Shown piece by piece: positions 17,599 through 26,072 of a DNA stretch of 64,000 nucleotides. Positions within the stretch are counted from its first letter, which is position 1, and each line of letters opens with the position of its first letter. The DNA is from Rhizomonospora bruguierae (GTDB lineage: Bacteria > Actinomycetota > Actinomycetes > Mycobacteriales > Micromonosporaceae), in NCBI RefSeq assembly GCF_018397995.1, contig NZ_BBQH01000026.1, positions 50,975 through 114,974 of the forward strand, given 5' to 3'. The notes under the pieces are model-generated. The model saw only the letters and a program-made list of their open reading frames with translations, made no database searches and was not told the origin of the DNA. The position numbers and the translations under genes are program-made.

Positions 17599-17627
17599 TT
17601 GACAGGCGAAGTAGTTAGGCACACTAT
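17599..17627 (+). promoter_or_regulatory. sigma-70-like promoter before the padR operon
   Basis: A perfect TTGACA -35 box (17599-17604) is followed after 17 nt by CACTAT (17622-17627). The start is predicted at about 17634, which coincides with a GTG codon (see the next entry). The imperfect symmetry around GTAGTTAGGCACACTATGTA could also be a PadR operator. Confidence 0.55.
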
Positions 17628-17633
17628 GTAGCC

Positions 17634-17732
17634 GTGGACGGGATGACCGGCGGGAAGTGGCTCGGCGACTCCACGGTCGCCCTCCGACCCGGCCGTGGCC
17701 TCGGCTTCGTGTTGCTGAGTCGGCAGCGATGA
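17634..17732 (+). CDS. possible leaderless 32-codon upstream reading frame
   Basis: GTG at 17634 is exactly where transcription from the promoter above should begin. The frame has 32 codons and its TGA (17730-17732) overlaps the padR ATG at 17729 as ATGA. The peptide (VDGMTGGKWLGDS...) matches nothing I know. It may serve only to couple translation into padR, or may be accidental. Confidence 0.3.
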   Translation: MDGMTGGKWLGDSTVALRPGRGLGFVLLSRQR

Positions 17733-18070
17733 ACGCTGCCGAGCAGTGGCCAAGCGACTGGCTGCGGGCGACGCTCGGGCTCTGCGTGCTGCGGGCGCTG
17801 CAGCCCGGCCCGTCGTACGGCTACGCCATCATCACGGAACTTGCCCGCCGCGGCTTCGGCGAGATCAAGGGCGGAACGCTCTACCCGCTGCTGGCCCGGT
17901 ACGAGGCGGCCGGCCTGGTCGAGACGCAATGGCGACCCGGAGCGGCCGGGCCGGGCCGGAAGTACTTCGCGCTGACCGACCAGGGGCGCAGTGAACTCAC
18001 CAGGCTGCGCGCGGAATGGGCGCGCTTCGGCACGGTTCTCGACGATTTCCTCACCACCACAAAGGAGTGA
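17729..18070 (+). CDS. PadR-family transcriptional regulator
   Basis: A 113-residue winged-helix repressor. The PadR signature SYGYAIITELARRGFGEIKGGTLYPLLARYEAAGLVETQW covers residues 30-70 (cited in part), followed by GRKYFALTDQGRSEL and a short C-terminal dimerisation helix (subfamily 2). The ATG at 17729 matches the usual start, with the helix at LRATLGLCVLRALQPG. It ends 2 nt before the next gene. PadR regulators normally repress their own operon and a linked exporter or HAAS-type membrane protein, as here. Confidence 0.9.
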   Translation: MNAAEQWPSDWLRATLGLCVLRALQPGPSYGYAIITELARRGFGEIKGGTLYPLLARYEAAGLVETQWRPGAAGPGRKYFALTDQGRSELTRLRAEWARFGTVLDDFLTTTKE

Positions 18071-18072
18071 TC

Positions 18073-18804
18073 ATGAGCGCGACCACCGATCGCACCTGGA
18101 TCGACGACTTCGTGGTCGAACTACGGCTGCGCGGTGCCTCCGGCCGCGCCATCGGCGACGCCGTCGCGAGCGTGCGAGAGTTCTTGCGCGGCAGCGGCCA
18201 GAGCGCGACCGAGGCGTTCGGGTCACCGCGCGAGTATGCGGCCAGCCTCGACCTGACCAGCTCCGCGAAGCCGAAACAACAATTCCCGACGGTAGCGCGG
18301 TCCCTGGCCGGCCTCATCGCCTTCATCGGATTCAGCATGGCGACGACGTCCTGGCTTCGGGGCGACGAGAAGTTCCGCATCTCGGCGGGACAGCTTCTGG
18401 TCTTCGCTGTGCTTCTCGTCCTCGTGCTGCTGCTGCCGCTGTACCTGAACGTCCTGTTGCGATACCGGTGGCTGCTGGTGGCCGTCGTGATCGCGGGCGC
18501 CGGGATGGGCGCGTTCCTGACCCTGGCCGAGCCGCGCGGGCCGGCGAACACCACCCATGCGGTGTTCGCGGTGCCGCCGGTGCTCGCCGTCATCGTCACG
18601 GCGGCCGTACTGGTGGCGTTGTCGATCGAGCAGAGCATCGCCGCGCTGAGCGGCGCCGGCGTCGATCCGGTGCGCGAGCCACTCACCACGGCCGGATCGG
18701 TGCGGGGGCGCCGCGGCGCCGTCGGCATTGCCTTGGGCTTGGCCTGGATGTACCCGGCCGCTGCCCGCTTCTACCTCGGTGCCGTGCTCCTCCTCGCCCA
18801 CTGA
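18073..18804 (+). CDS. PadR-associated membrane protein with HAAS-like N-terminus
   Basis: A 243-residue membrane protein. The first 60 residues (TWIDDFVVELRLRGASGRAIG, ...FGSPREYAASLDL) resemble the HAAS helical domain found in partners of PadR regulators. They are followed by about five hydrophobic segments between residues 80 and 240 (for example VFAVLLVLVLLLPLYLNVLL). The ATG at 18073 has a perfect AAGGAG ribosome site and sits 2 nt after padR, so the two are co-transcribed. Members are thought to relay envelope signals to PadR; the exact function is unknown. Confidence 0.75.
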   Translation: MSATTDRTWIDDFVVELRLRGASGRAIGDAVASVREFLRGSGQSATEAFGSPREYAASLDLTSSAKPKQQFPTVARSLAGLIAFIGFSMATTSWLRGDEKFRISAGQLLVFAVLLVLVLLLPLYLNVLLRYRWLLVAVVIAGAGMGAFLTLAEPRGPANTTHAVFAVPPVLAVIVTAAVLVALSIEQSIAALSGAGVDPVREPLTTAGSVRGRRGAVGIALGLAWMYPAAARFYLGAVLLLAH

Positions 18805-18870
18805 TGGCGGCCTACCGGCGAGCGAGTACGCCCACGGGGCCAGATTCGTTCCACGAGCGGGAGGGATGAT

Positions 18871-19668
18871 GTGACGATGGCGGACGAGGGCGGCTATCTC
18901 CTGGACAACCAGCAGAGCGAGGCAGGGGTCCGGTTCGATGCCCTGGCGACGCTGTTCAACCCCGCCACCTTCCGGCACATCGAGGCGCTCGGCATCGCGG
19001 CGGGCTGGCGGTGCTGGGAGGTCGGCGCGGGCGGGCCGACCGTGCCGGCCTGGCTGGCCGGGCGGGTCGGCCCGGCCGGGCGCGTGCTCGCCACCGACAT
19101 CGACGTCACGTGGATGAGCGCATCGAGCGGCTACGAGGTCCGCCGCCACGACGTCGGTGCCGAGCCGGCGCCCGAGGGCGGGTTTGACCTGGTCCACGCG
19201 CGCCTGGTCCTCGTGCACGTACCCCAGCGCACCGCGGCGCTCGCCGCCATGGTCGCGGCGCTGCGGCCCGGCGGCTGGCTGCTGCTGGAGGAGGCCGACC
19301 CGATGCTGCAACCGCTGGCCTGCCCGGACGAGTCGGGCCCGGCGCAGCGGCTGGCGAACAAGCTCAAGCACAACTTCCGGACGCTGATGGCCCGGCGCGG
19401 CGTGGACCTGTCCTACGGGCGCACCCTGCCGCGACTGCTGCGCGGCGCGGGGCTGGCCCAGATCGGGGCCGACGCCTACTTCCCGGTCGGCGGAGTCGCC
19501 TGTGACTTGCTCGAACGGGCCACCGTGGCGCAGATCCGCGACCGGCTCGTCGCCGCCGGCCTGGCCACGAACGAGGAGATCGACCAGCATCTGGCTAATG
19601 TCACGGCGGGGCTTCTCGACGTGGCCACGTCACCGATGGTCTCCGCGTGGGGACGCAAGCCCGCGTGA
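18871..19668 (+). CDS. SAM-dependent methyltransferase
   Basis: A 265-residue class I methyltransferase. The N-terminal helix region includes RFDALATLFNPATFRHIEALG, then motif I WEVGAGGPTVPAWLA near residue 52, motif II VLATDID, and a motif IV-like FDLVHARLVLVHVPQR near 108, followed by LRPGGWLLLEEADP. This pattern is common among actinobacterial enzymes acting on small metabolites or lipids. GTG at 18871 has a GGGAGGG ribosome site. The gene follows the padR pair by 66 nt on the same strand and may share its promoter. The substrate is unknown. Confidence 0.88.
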   Translation: MTMADEGGYLLDNQQSEAGVRFDALATLFNPATFRHIEALGIAAGWRCWEVGAGGPTVPAWLAGRVGPAGRVLATDIDVTWMSASSGYEVRRHDVGAEPAPEGGFDLVHARLVLVHVPQRTAALAAMVAALRPGGWLLLEEADPMLQPLACPDESGPAQRLANKLKHNFRTLMARRGVDLSYGRTLPRLLRGAGLAQIGADAYFPVGGVACDLLERATVAQIRDRLVAAGLATNEEIDQHLANVTAGLLDVATSPMVSAWGRKPA

Positions 19669-19720
19669 CCGGCTGCGGCAACCATCCATGCACGCCGTTG
19701 GGCGCCGCGGGCGTGAACCC

Positions 19721-19750
19721 GGTCACCGGCTCGGGATCAGGCCGGTGATC
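19721..19750 (+). terminator. hairpin terminator after the methyltransferase gene
   Basis: GGTCACCGGC (19721-19730) pairs with GCCGGTGATC (19741-19750), one pair being G-U, around a 10-nt loop, 53 nt after the stop codon. There is no T tract. Confidence 0.5.
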
Positions 19751-19881
19751 CGAAGAAGGGGGGACTGCCCAGGCATCATGCGCCGAAGAGCATCTTCCAT
19801 GTTGGTCCACACTGGGGGTATCTTGAGGCCGCCAGCGTTGCTGCACTTGCTGGCCTCGCTGAGCGGAGGCTCACGCTTGCC

Positions 19882-19919
19882 GTCGAGGTGCCGACACGCG
19901 AGTTCCGTGTTGGCTGGAC
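19882..19919 (+). repeat. imperfect direct repeat, copy 1
   Basis: The block GTCGAGGTGCCGACACGCGA through GTTCCGTGTTGGCTGGAC is repeated, with a few changes and small gaps, at 20111-20145. It lies in the 518-nt gene-free region (19669-20186) before the polyketide-type cluster. It could be a duplicated regulator site or a recombination trace. Confidence 0.5.
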
Positions 19920-19992
19920 GAAATGTCTCGGGCTATGGCATCGCGACCTAGTATCCGCCGACCGTTGGTCGCGGTAGCCGCAGGAGGTGGTG

Positions 19993-20031
19993 AGGTGACA
20001 ATGGGGGGCTCACGGCCGTGATCGGTCACCT
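19993..20031. promoter_or_regulatory. nested inverted repeats upstream of the synthase cluster
   Basis: AGGTGAC (19993-19999) pairs with GTCACCT (20025-20031) around the perfect palindrome CACGGCCGTG (20011-20020). A GGAGG lies just before, and a six-codon frame ATG-GGG-GGC-TCA-CGG-CCG-TGA runs through it, so a small attenuator-like leader or an operator is possible. The AT-rich stretch that follows (20041-20095, with GTGACA and TACTAA) is the likeliest promoter area for the cluster. Confidence 0.35.
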
Positions 20032-20110
20032 TGGCGTCGCCCATCGGTTGGGTGTGCTAATGTGACACAAATCGAGAACCAATACTAAACAGCACATTCG
20101 GCGCAGCTTG

Positions 20111-20145
20111 GTCGAGCGCCGCACAGAGTTCCGTGTTTGGCGGAC
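20111..20145 (+). repeat. imperfect direct repeat, copy 2
   Basis: GTCGAGCGCCGCACAGAGTT through CCGTGTTTGGCGGAC matches copy 1 at 19882-19919. Copy 2 ends about 40 nt before the acyltransferase start, close enough to influence its expression. Confidence 0.5.
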
Positions 20146-20186
20146 AGGGAGACCTTCGAACCTGGCCGGATCTGAGCGAGGGGCTC

Positions 20187-21110
20187 ATGGTCACTGCTTT
20201 CATGTTTCCTGGCGCTGGCTCCTATTTCTCGACTCCCTTCGCGCACTACTCGGCGGGACGACGTATCGCCACGGAAGTCGCCGAGCGCATCGATCCGATC
20301 AGTGTCGCTTATGGCTGGTCGTCGGTACTCTCCGAATCGGGTCTAGATTCATGGGATCCGTTGAGTGAGTTGCGAACCTTTCATCTCCAGCTCTGTTGTT
20401 GGCGAATTCTTGAAGAGGAACTCGGACTCCGGGCCGACATAGTTTTCGGACATAGCCTCGGAGAGATTACATCCATGGTCGCCGCAGGGGGGTTCACTGT
20501 CGAAGACGGGGCGCGTCTTCTCTGCGAGCGGGCTCGCTCTCTCGAGTCCTACGCACAGCCGACCGCGGCGACGGCGGCGTTCATGCTCTCCCCGAACGAA
20601 GCGGAGGAATTTGCTCGGCAGGGAAATGATATCGTGGTCGCCGCGATAAACAGCCCGACACAGGTGATTCTCTCCGGGCCGGCCGAGCAGGTGCGACGAT
20701 TGCTGCGTATCGCCGACTCCCGCGGCATATTGGCGACGAGGCTGCGCACCGGCCCGTATCCACAGCATCACCCCTGTCTCGATTCCGCTTTGCAGCATTA
20801 TCTGGAATCGGTGCACGGAATCCAGACCGGGGTCATGCGGACGGCCGTGTATTCGACGATACTGGGGCGATGGCTTGCGCCGGATGATGACCTGCTCGCT
20901 GCGGTCGGGGCGCAGTTGGTGCATCCACTGAATTTCCCGCGGGCGGTGACAGAACTGCGCAAGGCGGGGGTCGACCGGTTTGTGGAATGCGGCCTCAGGG
21001 ATAGCCTGTCGCGGTTTGTCGTCGAAATCGCAGGGGGCGACACCCGCGTTTTGACTCCATTTAGAACACGCCCAACCGATGCCAAGATTCAACAATACCG
21101 TAAGGAGTAG
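20187..21110 (+). CDS. stand-alone malonyl-CoA:ACP acyltransferase (AT)
   Basis: A 307-residue FabD/AT-fold enzyme, expected to load the extender unit onto the ACP encoded next. It begins in the usual way (MVTAFMFPGAGS); the nucleophile is in FGHSLGE (Ser90), a conserved Arg is in ERARSLES, and the partner His is in YPQHHPCLDSA. The ATG at 20187 has a GAGCGAGGGG ribosome site; the frame extends upstream without protein character. The base composition is visibly less GC-rich than in the genes to the left. It lies 2 nt upstream of the ACP gene. The position that normally shows substrate preference does not match the common malonyl motif. Confidence 0.85.
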   Translation: MVTAFMFPGAGSYFSTPFAHYSAGRRIATEVAERIDPISVAYGWSSVLSESGLDSWDPLSELRTFHLQLCCWRILEEELGLRADIVFGHSLGEITSMVAAGGFTVEDGARLLCERARSLESYAQPTAATAAFMLSPNEAEEFARQGNDIVVAAINSPTQVILSGPAEQVRRLLRIADSRGILATRLRTGPYPQHHPCLDSALQHYLESVHGIQTGVMRTAVYSTILGRWLAPDDDLLAAVGAQLVHPLNFPRAVTELRKAGVDRFVECGLRDSLSRFVVEIAGGDTRVLTPFRTRPTDAKIQQYRKE

Positions 21111-21112
21111 TC

Positions 21113-21373
21113 ATGCTGCCCGACAACGACGCTCTCCTGGAGCGCCTGCAGAAGATGTACGCTACCGTACTGGAACTGCCCGAAGAAGTGGTGACGCCAG
21201 ATGTGGACTTGGAGGCGGAACTCGGTCTGGACTCCCTGCAGCACCGGCTCGTGCTCGCGAATGCCGGGGAGTTGTGGGCAGTAGACACAGGAGCTTCCGA
21301 GTCTCCAGCGACGCTCACCCTTCGTTCGGTGGCCGATTTGTTGCAACGCCTCGACTCCGCAGCTAAGGCATAA
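21113..21373 (+). CDS. acyl carrier protein
   Basis: An 86-residue acidic helical carrier protein. The phosphopantetheine attachment site is Ser41 in ELGLDSLQHR, matching the LGxDSL consensus. The N-terminal helix (LLERLQKMYATVLELPEEVV) and C-terminal helix (SVADLLQRLDSAAKA) are in the usual places. It should carry the growing chain for the adjoining ketosynthase, KR and DH. Only one ACP is present, whereas polyunsaturated fatty acid synthases have several in tandem. No phosphopantetheinyl transferase gene is in the window, so activation must rely on an enzyme encoded elsewhere. Confidence 0.9.
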   Translation: MLPDNDALLERLQKMYATVLELPEEVVTPDVDLEAELGLDSLQHRLVLANAGELWAVDTGASESPATLTLRSVADLLQRLDSAAKA

Positions 21374-21376
21374 GCG

Positions 21377-23647
21377 GTGCCCGCCGAACAGGTCTGCCTG
21401 GTCGGGGCAGGCGTGGTGCTCCCCGGGTGTGCGGGAATCGAGGATCTCTGGCATCGGGCGCAGCACGGACCACTCCTGTTTGGAAGACCTGACAGGTTCC
21501 GAGGGCATGAGGCGTTGGCCGTGGCGACCGAGGATGGGACCGGGCGGGTATACGACCTCCGCTTCGGTGCGGTACGCGAGGCTCCCGAACAGGGGGATGG
21601 GGATCTCCAGGCATCTTGGCTACGCCGTGCCCTGCGGCAGTGTCTGGCGGCGATGTCCGGGCCTTCGACCAGGCCCGGGCTCTTTCTCGCCGCGTCTACC
21701 GACACCAGCTATGAGATCGACATGGCTCTCACCGCCGACATGCTCGCCGCCGGTGCGGCGAGACACCTGCCGGTCGATGCGGACGACGCCGGGGCCAGCG
21801 AACGAATCCGGCACCGGTTGGCGCAGGCCGACCCGTGCGCCGGTTCGCATCACGGTGAGTTCCTTCCGTATGAGCTAGCCCGGAGGGCGATCGACGGTCT
21901 CCTGCCGCAGGACACCCCGATCCTGATCGTCGACAACATCTGCCCATCCTCGCTGTACTCGGTGGACCTCGGGGTCAAGCACCTGCTCGACGGCGCGGTG
22001 GACGTGGCCTTCTGCGGCGGGGTGAGCTCGCACGGACCGCTACGGCAGATCTATTTCTCAGAGATGGGAACGCTGTCCTCGTCAGGCGAGGTACGGGCGT
22101 TCGACTCGGCGGCGGACGGCACCGTCTTCTCAGAGGGCGCCGCACTCGTCACGCTCAAACGCCTCAGCGACGCGCTGCGCGACCACGACACCGTGCTCGC
22201 GGTTCTCGCCGGGTTCGGTGCCGCCGCCGACGGAAAGAGCAAGGCGATATTCGCGCCCAGCCAGGAGGGCCAGGTCCGGGCGATGATCCGGGCGAGGAGC
22301 GTCAACGACGTGCCCGGCGGCCAGGTAGCGTGGGTATTGGGACATGGCACGGCTACCCACGTGGGTGATGCCACCGAATTGCGTTCCATCGCCGCCGCGC
22401 ATCCTGGCGGCACTCCCTGGGTGACCGGCAACAAGCCAATGCTCGGCCACAGCGGAATGGCGTGTGGGGCCGTCTCTCTTATCCAGGCAGCCCTTGGGTT
22501 GCATCGGTCTACCATTCCCCGGCAGCCCAATCACACGGCGTTGCCCGACTACGCTCGCTCGCTCTCAGTCCGGATTCCTTCCGCGCCGGTGAGACTCGAC
22601 CAGTCGATGACGGACGGGCAACCGCCGTTTGTTGGTGTCTTCGCCTGCGGGCTGGGGGGTATCAACGGATACCAGCTCCTTGTCTCCCCGGACGCGGGTG
22701 AGCACACGGTGCGGTCCGCGCCTCCGTCGCTGTGTGACGAGCTGGTTCTCGTTCGCTGGAGCGCACTCCTCCCAGGACGGCCGGACGACGACGTCATCGC
22801 GGCGCGGATGTCCAGGGGAGAGGCGGGTGCCGAGGCGCTTCGCTTTGAGCGTCCCTACCCGGTCCCGGCATTCGAGAAGTCACTGATACCACCCAAGGTG
22901 GCGGCTCAGTTGGACATGAGCCAACTGCTGGTGGTCGAGCTCGTGAACCGCCTCGGGGCATCGGAGCCCGACCGGGGTTTGCTCTGGAACGGACTGGAAG
23001 AACGCACCGGCATCTTCGGCGCGCACTATGGTTTCACCCAATCGGCGGTCGACTCCACGCTCCGATCTTTGGGCACCGGTATCGCCCGATCGCTGGCTGG
23101 AGCGGATGCCCGAGCGGCGGCCGATTACCTGCGGGAACATCGATCGAGCACCAACCCGGTCGGGCCCTACAGTTTGGTGGGGCGTATGTCGTCCACCGCG
23201 CTCGGCTGGGTGGCGAACCGTCGAGACCTGCACGGGCCCACGATGATGGTCGACACTGGCCCGGCCTCCGGACTGGCGGTGTTGCACGCGGCGAGCAGCT
23301 ACCTTCGACGCGGGGACATTGACCTCGCCCTTGTGATGGCGTGGAGCGCGGGCCCACTGGAGCAGAATGCGCAATCGCTCGGCCTCTGCCCGCAGGAGGT
23401 CGCCGAAGGCGCGTATGCGGTCGCGCTCGCGCGCCCCGAGACGGCCCGGGCACAGGGTTGGCAGGTGCTCGCGCGAGTGCGCACCGAACTTCGTGCGGAT
23501 CCCCATGCGACAGACGAGCGGGGGACACCGAGCTATCTGGCTGGGGACGGGCTTGTCGGTGTGCTGCGTTCCATCCTCGAAGGCAGCCTGCCCCGACGCT
23601 TTTCGAGCACGGCGGGGCCGGCGGTCGACTTACTGCCGCCGTCGTGA
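21377..23647 (+). CDS. ketosynthase fused to a degenerate second ketosynthase (KS-CLF-like)
   Basis: A 756-residue condensing enzyme. The first domain (1-430) is a complete ketosynthase with Cys189 (VDNICPSSLYSV), His323 (GHGTATHVGD) and His358 (NKPMLGHSG). Its APSQEGQVRAM segment is typical of PfaC/Hgl-type synthases. The second domain (about 450-756) has the ketosynthase N-terminal architecture but Gly628-Pro replaces the active-site Cys (VDTGPASG), and its C-terminal half is condensed, without either His. It probably acts as a chain-length-factor-like partner. It starts 4 nt after the ACP gene (GTG at 21377). This is an unusual, shortened KS-CLF fusion. Confidence 0.85.
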   Translation: MPAEQVCLVGAGVVLPGCAGIEDLWHRAQHGPLLFGRPDRFRGHEALAVATEDGTGRVYDLRFGAVREAPEQGDGDLQASWLRRALRQCLAAMSGPSTRPGLFLAASTDTSYEIDMALTADMLAAGAARHLPVDADDAGASERIRHRLAQADPCAGSHHGEFLPYELARRAIDGLLPQDTPILIVDNICPSSLYSVDLGVKHLLDGAVDVAFCGGVSSHGPLRQIYFSEMGTLSSSGEVRAFDSAADGTVFSEGAALVTLKRLSDALRDHDTVLAVLAGFGAAADGKSKAIFAPSQEGQVRAMIRARSVNDVPGGQVAWVLGHGTATHVGDATELRSIAAAHPGGTPWVTGNKPMLGHSGMACGAVSLIQAALGLHRSTIPRQPNHTALPDYARSLSVRIPSAPVRLDQSMTDGQPPFVGVFACGLGGINGYQLLVSPDAGEHTVRSAPPSLCDELVLVRWSALLPGRPDDDVIAARMSRGEAGAEALRFERPYPVPAFEKSLIPPKVAAQLDMSQLLVVELVNRLGASEPDRGLLWNGLEERTGIFGAHYGFTQSAVDSTLRSLGTGIARSLAGADARAAADYLREHRSSTNPVGPYSLVGRMSSTALGWVANRRDLHGPTMMVDTGPASGLAVLHAASSYLRRGDIDLALVMAWSAGPLEQNAQSLGLCPQEVAEGAYAVALARPETARAQGWQVLARVRTELRADPHATDERGTPSYLAGDGLVGVLRSILEGSLPRRFSSTAGPAVDLLPPS

Positions 23648-23672
23648 GGCGGCTGTACCCAGGAGACTCGCC

Positions 23673-26072
23673 ATGACACAGTTGTACTCGCTTCAGCTCG
23701 ATCCCTGTCCAGGGGTGCCGGGGTTCGCGGAGCGCGAATCGCTGCCACCAGGCGCGCTGGTGCTCACCGATGATGGGGATATCGCGAACCAGCTGTCCAA
23801 CTCAGCCGAGCCGAGCATCGTGGTCGTTCCACCCGAAGCGGCCACCTGGGACGAGGACGCGATGGTTAAGCTCATGACCGTCGGGGAAAGGGTCCCCGGT
23901 CACGTCCGCGTCATTACCTCCCTGCACGCGACCGGGTGGCCGGCGCCGCCTCAGCCGCAGTTGCTCGCCTTGCAAGAAGCGGCCTTCCTGGCCGCCAAAC
24001 GGATAGCTCATTCGAACCCGCCGGACTCCTCATTCGCCGCTCTCGTCCTGGACCCCCTTGCGGGCGGGGCACCTCATCCGCACGGGGCGCTGCTCACCGG
24101 TCTGATCAAGGCCATCGTCTGGGAGTTGCCACGTACTCGCGTGTATGCCGTGGTGACTGACGCGGGCAGCCTGCCAACCGCACTGGCGCAACTGCGCCGC
24201 GAGTCCGTGTGTGTCCGGGGCCTACCCGTGGCCTACTACCGTGGGCAGTCGACGCCCGCCACGCGTCTGGAGGAACGGCTGCTGCCGGACAACGCCGCCA
24301 CCGTCGGCGCACGCGATAGTGCTCCATCGTGGTCGACGGGTGAAGGGCCGGTCGTCCTCGCAGTGGGAGGAGCACGCGGCATCACAGCCCGATGCGTCGA
24401 AGGTCTGCGCACGTGGCCTTCGATGCTCTGGCTACTCGGCAGCACCGACCTGGAGACGATGGCGGAGCAGTCTCGCGAGATCGGTGAAACCACCAGCACG
24501 GAGTATGCGCGGAAACGCCGAGCAGCGGATCCCGGGGCCCATATCGCCCAGGTGCGGAGCTTCTATGACCGATGTCGTAAATCCCGCGAGTCTCTATCGC
24601 ACCTGGCCGTCCTGCGGCAGCGGTTCGGTGCTACCCGGGTTCACTATCTGGGCTGTGACGTCACAGATGAGGCCGCCGTTCGCCGCGTCGCGGCAACAAT
24701 CCGCAGCACGACACCCCGCCTCGACATGGTCATCAACGGTGCCGGAATCAGCGGCGCGCGACGGTTGGCGGCCAAGGACCTGACGACCTTTCGGAAGGTG
24801 CGGGACACCAAGGTAGCCGGGTACCACAATCTCAAGGCGGCTTTCAGCGATCCCGCACCTGGCCTGTGGTGCAACTTCAGCTCCGTAGCCGGAGCTTTCG
24901 GCCTGGCCGGGGAAAGTGACTACGGTCCGGCCAATGATGTTCTGAACTCCGCAGCCCGATACGAGACCGCGCACTCGGGGGTTGCCGAATACTCCATCTG
25001 CTGGAGCCTGTGGGGTGAATCAGGTCTCGGGCCACGGACCGGCTTCACAGAGTACACGGCGCGGACCGGGCAACTCGGCCTGCTCACAGACGCCGAAGGA
25101 CAACGCCTGTTCAACGCCGAAATGGGGGCTCAGCGGTCGGGACGACGGGCAGTGCCCACGCCGTTGGGCACTGCGGAACTGCAAATGTTGCGTACCCGGT
25201 TCCCCGCGCTGGTGGACGCTACCCACCGGAGTCCCTATCTCGGGGATCCGTTGCGGGGGGACGATGGCGAACTCGTCTGGGAACTTGACCTTAGCCGGTA
25301 CGTGCATCTCTATGGGCACATCCGAGAGTCACGGGCACTCGTGCCCGGAGCGCTGGCACTGGAACTCGCGGCGGAGGCGGCCGGTTACCTTGCCGGTGCG
25401 GCGCCCGTGAGCACCTTTCGAAACATCCGCTTCCAAGCTCCGATCGCAGTAGACCCTCAGGTGGTCAGGTACGTGCTCACCGCCTCATACACCCCGGCCG
25501 GGTTCGACTGTGGTGTGGTCCGGGTCGGTATCCACTCGCGGGTTCCCGGCGGGCCCCACGACCGGCGCGTCCAGCACTTCAACGTCCTGATCCCGATCGG
25601 TGACGCCGCCACGTCCGATCGGCGCGACAACCAGGGGGGCGCGACGACTGCGAAGCGGGCATCCGCCGCGATGTCGATGTCCGGGATCTTCGACCACGTT
25701 CGAGATGTGCGGCTTGGCGCGCGGCTGACCTCGGCCCGGTGGGAGCCACGCCTTTCCCAGGGGAACGACGACGAGTTCTTCTCTCGACACCGAATTCCGT
25801 GGCTATTGGCCGACGCCCTGTTGCAGACGGCCTGTTCCACCGGAGCACCGAACCGGTACGCGACACCGCATTCAATCGAAGAACTGAGACTGTTCACCAC
25901 GGACAACGATTTCATGTTGTCGAAGGCGACGAATGGCATTCACCTGCGCGTCGACCACTCGGACGGGATTGCCGAAGGCGTTGCCAGCGGATCAGAAAAT
26001 GGCGAGACGCTCCTTGCGATGAAGGACCTCGCGGTCAGCGGACGAGACCTGGCGAAGTGGTATGGATCATGA
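23673..26072 (+). CDS. ketoreductase-dehydratase (KR-DH) protein
   Basis: A 799-residue bifunctional beta-carbon processing protein. Residues 1-225 form a KR structural subdomain; the catalytic KR follows with NADPH-binding GGARGIT (232-238), NGAGISG and the catalytic Tyr417 in SDYGPAND. From about 520 there is a hotdog dehydratase with His549 in GHIRESRALVPG and Asp714 in DALLQTA, so both DH halves look active. There is no enoyl reductase. The ATG at 23673 has an AGGAGA ribosome site; the stop overlaps the P450 start (ATGA). KR followed by DH in one chain is the order seen in enediyne and PUFA/Hgl synthases. Confidence 0.88.
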   Translation: MTQLYSLQLDPCPGVPGFAERESLPPGALVLTDDGDIANQLSNSAEPSIVVVPPEAATWDEDAMVKLMTVGERVPGHVRVITSLHATGWPAPPQPQLLALQEAAFLAAKRIAHSNPPDSSFAALVLDPLAGGAPHPHGALLTGLIKAIVWELPRTRVYAVVTDAGSLPTALAQLRRESVCVRGLPVAYYRGQSTPATRLEERLLPDNAATVGARDSAPSWSTGEGPVVLAVGGARGITARCVEGLRTWPSMLWLLGSTDLETMAEQSREIGETTSTEYARKRRAADPGAHIAQVRSFYDRCRKSRESLSHLAVLRQRFGATRVHYLGCDVTDEAAVRRVAATIRSTTPRLDMVINGAGISGARRLAAKDLTTFRKVRDTKVAGYHNLKAAFSDPAPGLWCNFSSVAGAFGLAGESDYGPANDVLNSAARYETAHSGVAEYSICWSLWGESGLGPRTGFTEYTARTGQLGLLTDAEGQRLFNAEMGAQRSGRRAVPTPLGTAELQMLRTRFPALVDATHRSPYLGDPLRGDDGELVWELDLSRYVHLYGHIRESRALVPGALALELAAEAAGYLAGAAPVSTFRNIRFQAPIAVDPQVVRYVLTASYTPAGFDCGVVRVGIHSRVPGGPHDRRVQHFNVLIPIGDAATSDRRDNQGGATTAKRASAAMSMSGIFDHVRDVRLGARLTSARWEPRLSQGNDDEFFSRHRIPWLLADALLQTACSTGAPNRYATPHSIEELRLFTTDNDFMLSKATNGIHLRVDHSDGIAEGVASGSENGETLLAMKDLAVSGRDLAKWYGS

